NCBI RefSeq assembly: GCF_964355755.1
Contig: NC_092677.1
Location: 11,492,601 to 11,556,600 of the forward strand
Direction of reading: 5' to 3'
DNA from: Antedon mediterranea
Lineage: Eukaryota; Echinodermata; Crinoidea; Comatulida; Antedonidae
DNA: 64,000 nucleotides
Shown: in pieces, positions 60,550-64,000 of the stretch
Position numbering within the stretch: the first letter of the stretch is position 1
Layout: each line of letters starts with the position of its first letter
Notes under the pieces: generated by a model
The model's database searches: none
Told to the model about the DNA's origin: nothing
Seen by the model: only the letters and a program-made list of their open reading frames with translations
Position numbers and translations under genes: made by a program

Positions 60550-62155
60550 AGGGGGGTTCCGGGTTTAAAATGAATAGTAAAAACTGTAAAATATATTTGT
60601 TTGTCTCTTGAACGGTAAAAGTTTCAATTTATATAAGCGCCCAGTGAAGCAGAACGAAGGCTGTGAAATGAGGCCAGATTACAAGTGCAGCTACGGCAAA
60701 ATCACTCTGTGGTTACAGAATAGGAAATTTGTGAAATGGTAAATCTTCCGACGACTCGTTATCATTAACCATATCAATTACTTTTGTAAAATTATACTTA
60801 TCTGATGTAATTTTAGTCGGTCTTCCCATTTATAAAGTCAATTTTCTATGAAAATCCATCAAAACAGTGAAAAATTAGATATGTTTGCACTTTACGTTTG
60901 CTGATTTTCGCACTGACTTAGGGAAAGACTTCAAAATCAATGAAGCGTAACGTATACATTCCTGCTGAGCGAGGAGAGCGAGACGACGATACACGTGCTC
61001 TCTCTGCCCCATGCCTGGCATCGTCACGTGATAAGCAGATACAGTATACAATACCAAACTGGTCGGGTCGAGTATACCCCGTCTATAATCACAACATGAA
61101 CGATGTACAGTATTTGATTGAAGGTCGACTCGACCTACCGGAATGGTATAGATAATATAGCTCGAATGAGAGAGTTGGAATATTTGTAAACATAAGTACA
61201 GTATTGCTAATTTTAACAAGTGTAGCCTATAGTAAAAGGCCTGGTAGTATCAATTCGCATAGGGTCTACTACACTAGCTAGCTCAATTTTTAACTGGGCC
61301 GGATCGGCTAGGTCTCCTTCCTACTACCGGTCTACTTGCTTGATGCAGTATCCGCTTTGTTGGAGAGTAAACTAGGCCTATTTTAGGCCTACTTATTAGA
61401 CGATCAGGACACCATACGTGCGGACGTCGATCGGACCTTGTTTTGCCTCAATATTTACAGCCGATTTTTGTAGAACGTTTTAGGTTTAGATTGTTTAGGA
61501 GTTTGGTTGATAGGATGGGTTTGGAATCCACTGAGTTTAGTTATTTATGGGCCAATAGTTTAGTAGTAGGCTAGCTAGGCCCATGATGGCCCCAATGTTT
61601 TAACGTTGCCATCGTGGCATGGAATCCCTAGTCAGAAATGGCTCTCACCCATGAATAAAATGATTTAGGCTAGGCCTAGCCTAGCACGTGATGCCGATAT
61701 ACGATCTGTACTATTCGAGGTATAAAAATAGTATAATTTATGACTCCGTAATCTGTACTAAATTTTGTATTTCATTAAATGTCAAATAAATATATGCTAC
61801 TACTGTTATTATTACACTTTAGGCCTAGCTTCGAAAATCTACAAAAAAATGTATTTCACAATGATCGGGTGGTCGTCGTTTGACAGGGGAGAGAGAACAC
61901 AACGTAAAAGCTTGACGTCGCGAGTTTGGAATCCACTGATGACGTGATTTTGTGAATATCTCATGAATATTAATGAGCTTCCCTAAGCTGCTGAAAAACA
62001 GACTTTCCATGAATTTACCCTAAAATGTATATGAAATTTAATTTTTTTAATTTCTCGTTATTACTTCTTCATTCTGACATGTCTATATTGTTATAATATT
62101 TTTTATTTAATAAATAAACGATATTTAAAAGCAATTTTAAACCCAGAATCCCCCT
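60550..62155. mobile_element. 1.6-kb non-autonomous transposon with TTAA target duplications
   Basis: TTAA at 60546-60549 precedes AGGGGGGTTCCGGGTTTAAA, and TTAA at 62156-62159 follows the inverted counterpart (AGGGGGATTCTGGGTTTAAA on the other strand; 18 of these 20 match). AG...CT ends and TTAA duplications fit Kolobok-like elements. Inside are several AGGCCTA clusters and two TTTGGAATCCACTGA words (61518 and 61925), but no transposase. Confidence 0.75.
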
Positions 62156-64000
62156 TTAAATCTGTTTGTGAAAAATGTATGCGAGAAAAGCATTCTCTAC
62201 CGTGGATATTGACCCCCTGAAAATAAATAATTGTTTTTGTTGAATATGCCATTTTAATGTCACATAATAGTAAATTCACTATGACTAAAAATGGGATAAA
62301 AAAAAAGTTATTGACTTGCAAAAAACTGTAAAAACAATTTAAAGTGAAAAATTGATTTACTTAAAGGAAGTCAATGAGTTTTTGGTTGAATTGAACCGTT
62401 TAATTTCTCCTTTTATTTAATATGTGAAAACATTATTTATTTTTTTTTTTTTCTATGAAAGTGATTAACTTAATTACAACTGTGAAATGGCCTATATTCT
62501 TTTTTTTTAAATTAATAGATCTTCATTTTTCATATTTTTAAAGCTGGACGGCTGGGGTTGGTGCTCTATGTTGAGTCAACTGAGTTTTACAACAGAATGA
62601 TAACAGATGAAAGTTGACAATTATTTAGCTTTAGGTTTATTTTGGCCATATGGCTGTAGGTTAAGTTGGGTTAATTGTCAACCAAGCAAAGGCCTGGATA
62701 TACTGTATGGAAGTATTTAATATTGAAATAATTTAAATGCATTGTTGCAATCACAATAAGCCAAGTTTTTATCTATTGACAACGTGAAATAACTGATTAA
62801 CATTAATCAATCTAATTAGCTATTTTGGGCAACAGAAACTCAATTCAGGATATGTAAAATCTATATCAATGCTAAATACTGGCTAAGCAGTTTCAGCTGT
62901 AACAAAATGTGATGTGCCCAAATATGGACTACCATATTTGGGCACATCAGTACCTTGGCCACATCACTACCACATTTGGGCACATCACTTTTTTTTGTGT
63001 CAAACTAGTTTTAGTTTGATAGTGTACTGTAGACTATGACGCTAATTATAAATATTATGACATTGCTTGCGATCCTCCATAGATCTGAACATACCCTTAG
63101 TTTTGTTTAAAATATTTAAGAGAGTTTATATCATAATTAAATAAGCACAAACCCCCTTGACAGCTGTTTTGTTTTTGATAATTACTATTAGCATAACACT
63201 GCAGTAGAAATCAATAAAACTCTTCACATAATATGATAAAATGCGAGTAAATGTGAGCATAGTCCACATGTTGCAAGACAAATCTTTATAATTTGTAGTT
63301 TACTTTAACATTGGTTCATTAGGCCTACGACTGTCCATTGTGTGAGCTACTGTACTACAAAAAGCATGGATTGGATTAACCTTGCATCATTCACAATCAT
63401 GTGAAAATCAAAATGAAAACACCTGCTACGAGAAACAAGAATCTGATAATGTTGATATTTTTAAAGAAACAATAAGCCATTGATTTTGTTGTAGTATGCC
63501 TTTACCTCATTCAGCTATGGTGCGTATTTATTTAGATGACAAAACAAATTTAAGTGATTCTGTGTTGACTGCAGTACAACCATGGAGGTATACCTCCATG
63601 GTACAACATATTAATAATAAATGAGACTGAAGAGGGAAGACTGAAGTTCTAAACTAATTCTATGATACCCATATTTTAAACATATTGCCCATACAGGCAC
63701 GAAGCGTTTACTATAAGCCTATTTTCCTGTCGACGTTAAGTTGCGGTGAGTTTAAAATCGTTGAAAATAAAATAGCGATGACAATGATCGAGCCGGACCG
63801 CTAATATTTACACATTTTTAAGCGATCGTTCATAGTTTCTTGGTTTTCGGGTTTTGATGCCTTAACCTAGCCTAGGACATGCTTTCGTTGATATCTTAAT
63901 CTAGGCTTACACTAAAGACAAACATTAAACTTAATTGGTTTAATATTACAATTTAATTTGACTTACACTTGTTTTTTTATTAATCAGACCTTAAAAGTGT
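62156..64000. other. Right edge of window; no gene seen
   Basis: Contains a copy of the dispersed repeat (62235-62520) and a MITE relic with CCAAATATGG and CATTTGGGCACATCAC words (62905-63035). No SLC7 exon was recognised here. Confidence 0.4.
63579..63602. repeat. Perfect 24-bp palindrome
   Basis: ACCATGGAGGTA is joined to its exact reverse complement TACCTCCATGGT. Near-symmetric GTACA and TACAAC flanks extend it slightly. Confidence 0.9.

Noticed and set aside
60875-61219. Overlapping open frames inside the 1.6-kb TTAA element
   Set aside because: No transposase motif, no family resemblance and opposite-strand overlap; likely chance.
55787-64000. Missing N-terminal exons of the SLC7 gene
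   Set aside because: No minus-strand exon with the glycine-rich TM1 or other N-terminal family motifs was found; they are taken to lie beyond the window.

Overview
The window looks like nuclear DNA of a marine invertebrate deuterostome, most likely an echinoderm. It is AT-rich, its genes are split by canonical GT-AG introns, its proteins are animal families (DHHC palmitoyltransferase, alpha-2,8-sialyltransferase, SLC7 transporter), and the octamer TAGGCCTA recurs in clusters. The lineage call is inference; nothing here fixes the species.

Layout. (1) 1-7.3 kb: a complete ten-exon ZDHHC1/11-type palmitoyltransferase gene on the plus strand, with two minisatellites and a LINE remnant in its introns. 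(2) 7.3-13.5 kb: a strand-symmetric satellite of nested palindromes (period about 196 bp), interrupted by a block of 575-bp tandem repeats. (3) 13.6-20.8 kb: a divergent pair, a three-exon Harbinger (HARBI1-like) transposase on the minus strand and a seven-exon Myb/SANT-like protein on the plus strand. This is the two-gene content of an autonomous Harbinger transposon, although no terminal repeats were found. (4) 21-28 kb: transposon debris and a frameshifted non-LTR retrotransposon (endonuclease plus reverse transcriptase) with a 2A-like motif. (5) 28.85-42.15 kb: a seven-exon alpha-2,8-sialyltransferase gene on the minus strand, scattered among MITEs; its first intron holds a 5.75-kb fold-back element. 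(6) 44.65-55.79 kb and beyond: the 3' two-thirds of an SLC7 light-chain amino-acid transporter on the minus strand, including two same-length, 89%-identical neighbouring exons that look mutually exclusive. Its first exons lie past the right edge. (7) 55.8-64 kb: intron or upstream sequence with tandem repeats and a 1.6-kb TTAA-flanked element.

The three host genes have no evident pathway link beyond all being membrane or Golgi proteins. The most notable observations are the paired SLC7 exons, the fold-back element with arrays of GATATC dyads, the Harbinger pair whose transposase has lysine at the position of the third catalytic acid, and the palindromic satellite. Exon boundaries were placed by eye from reading frame, splice consensus and family similarity remembered from known proteins. 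No alignment or database search was run.
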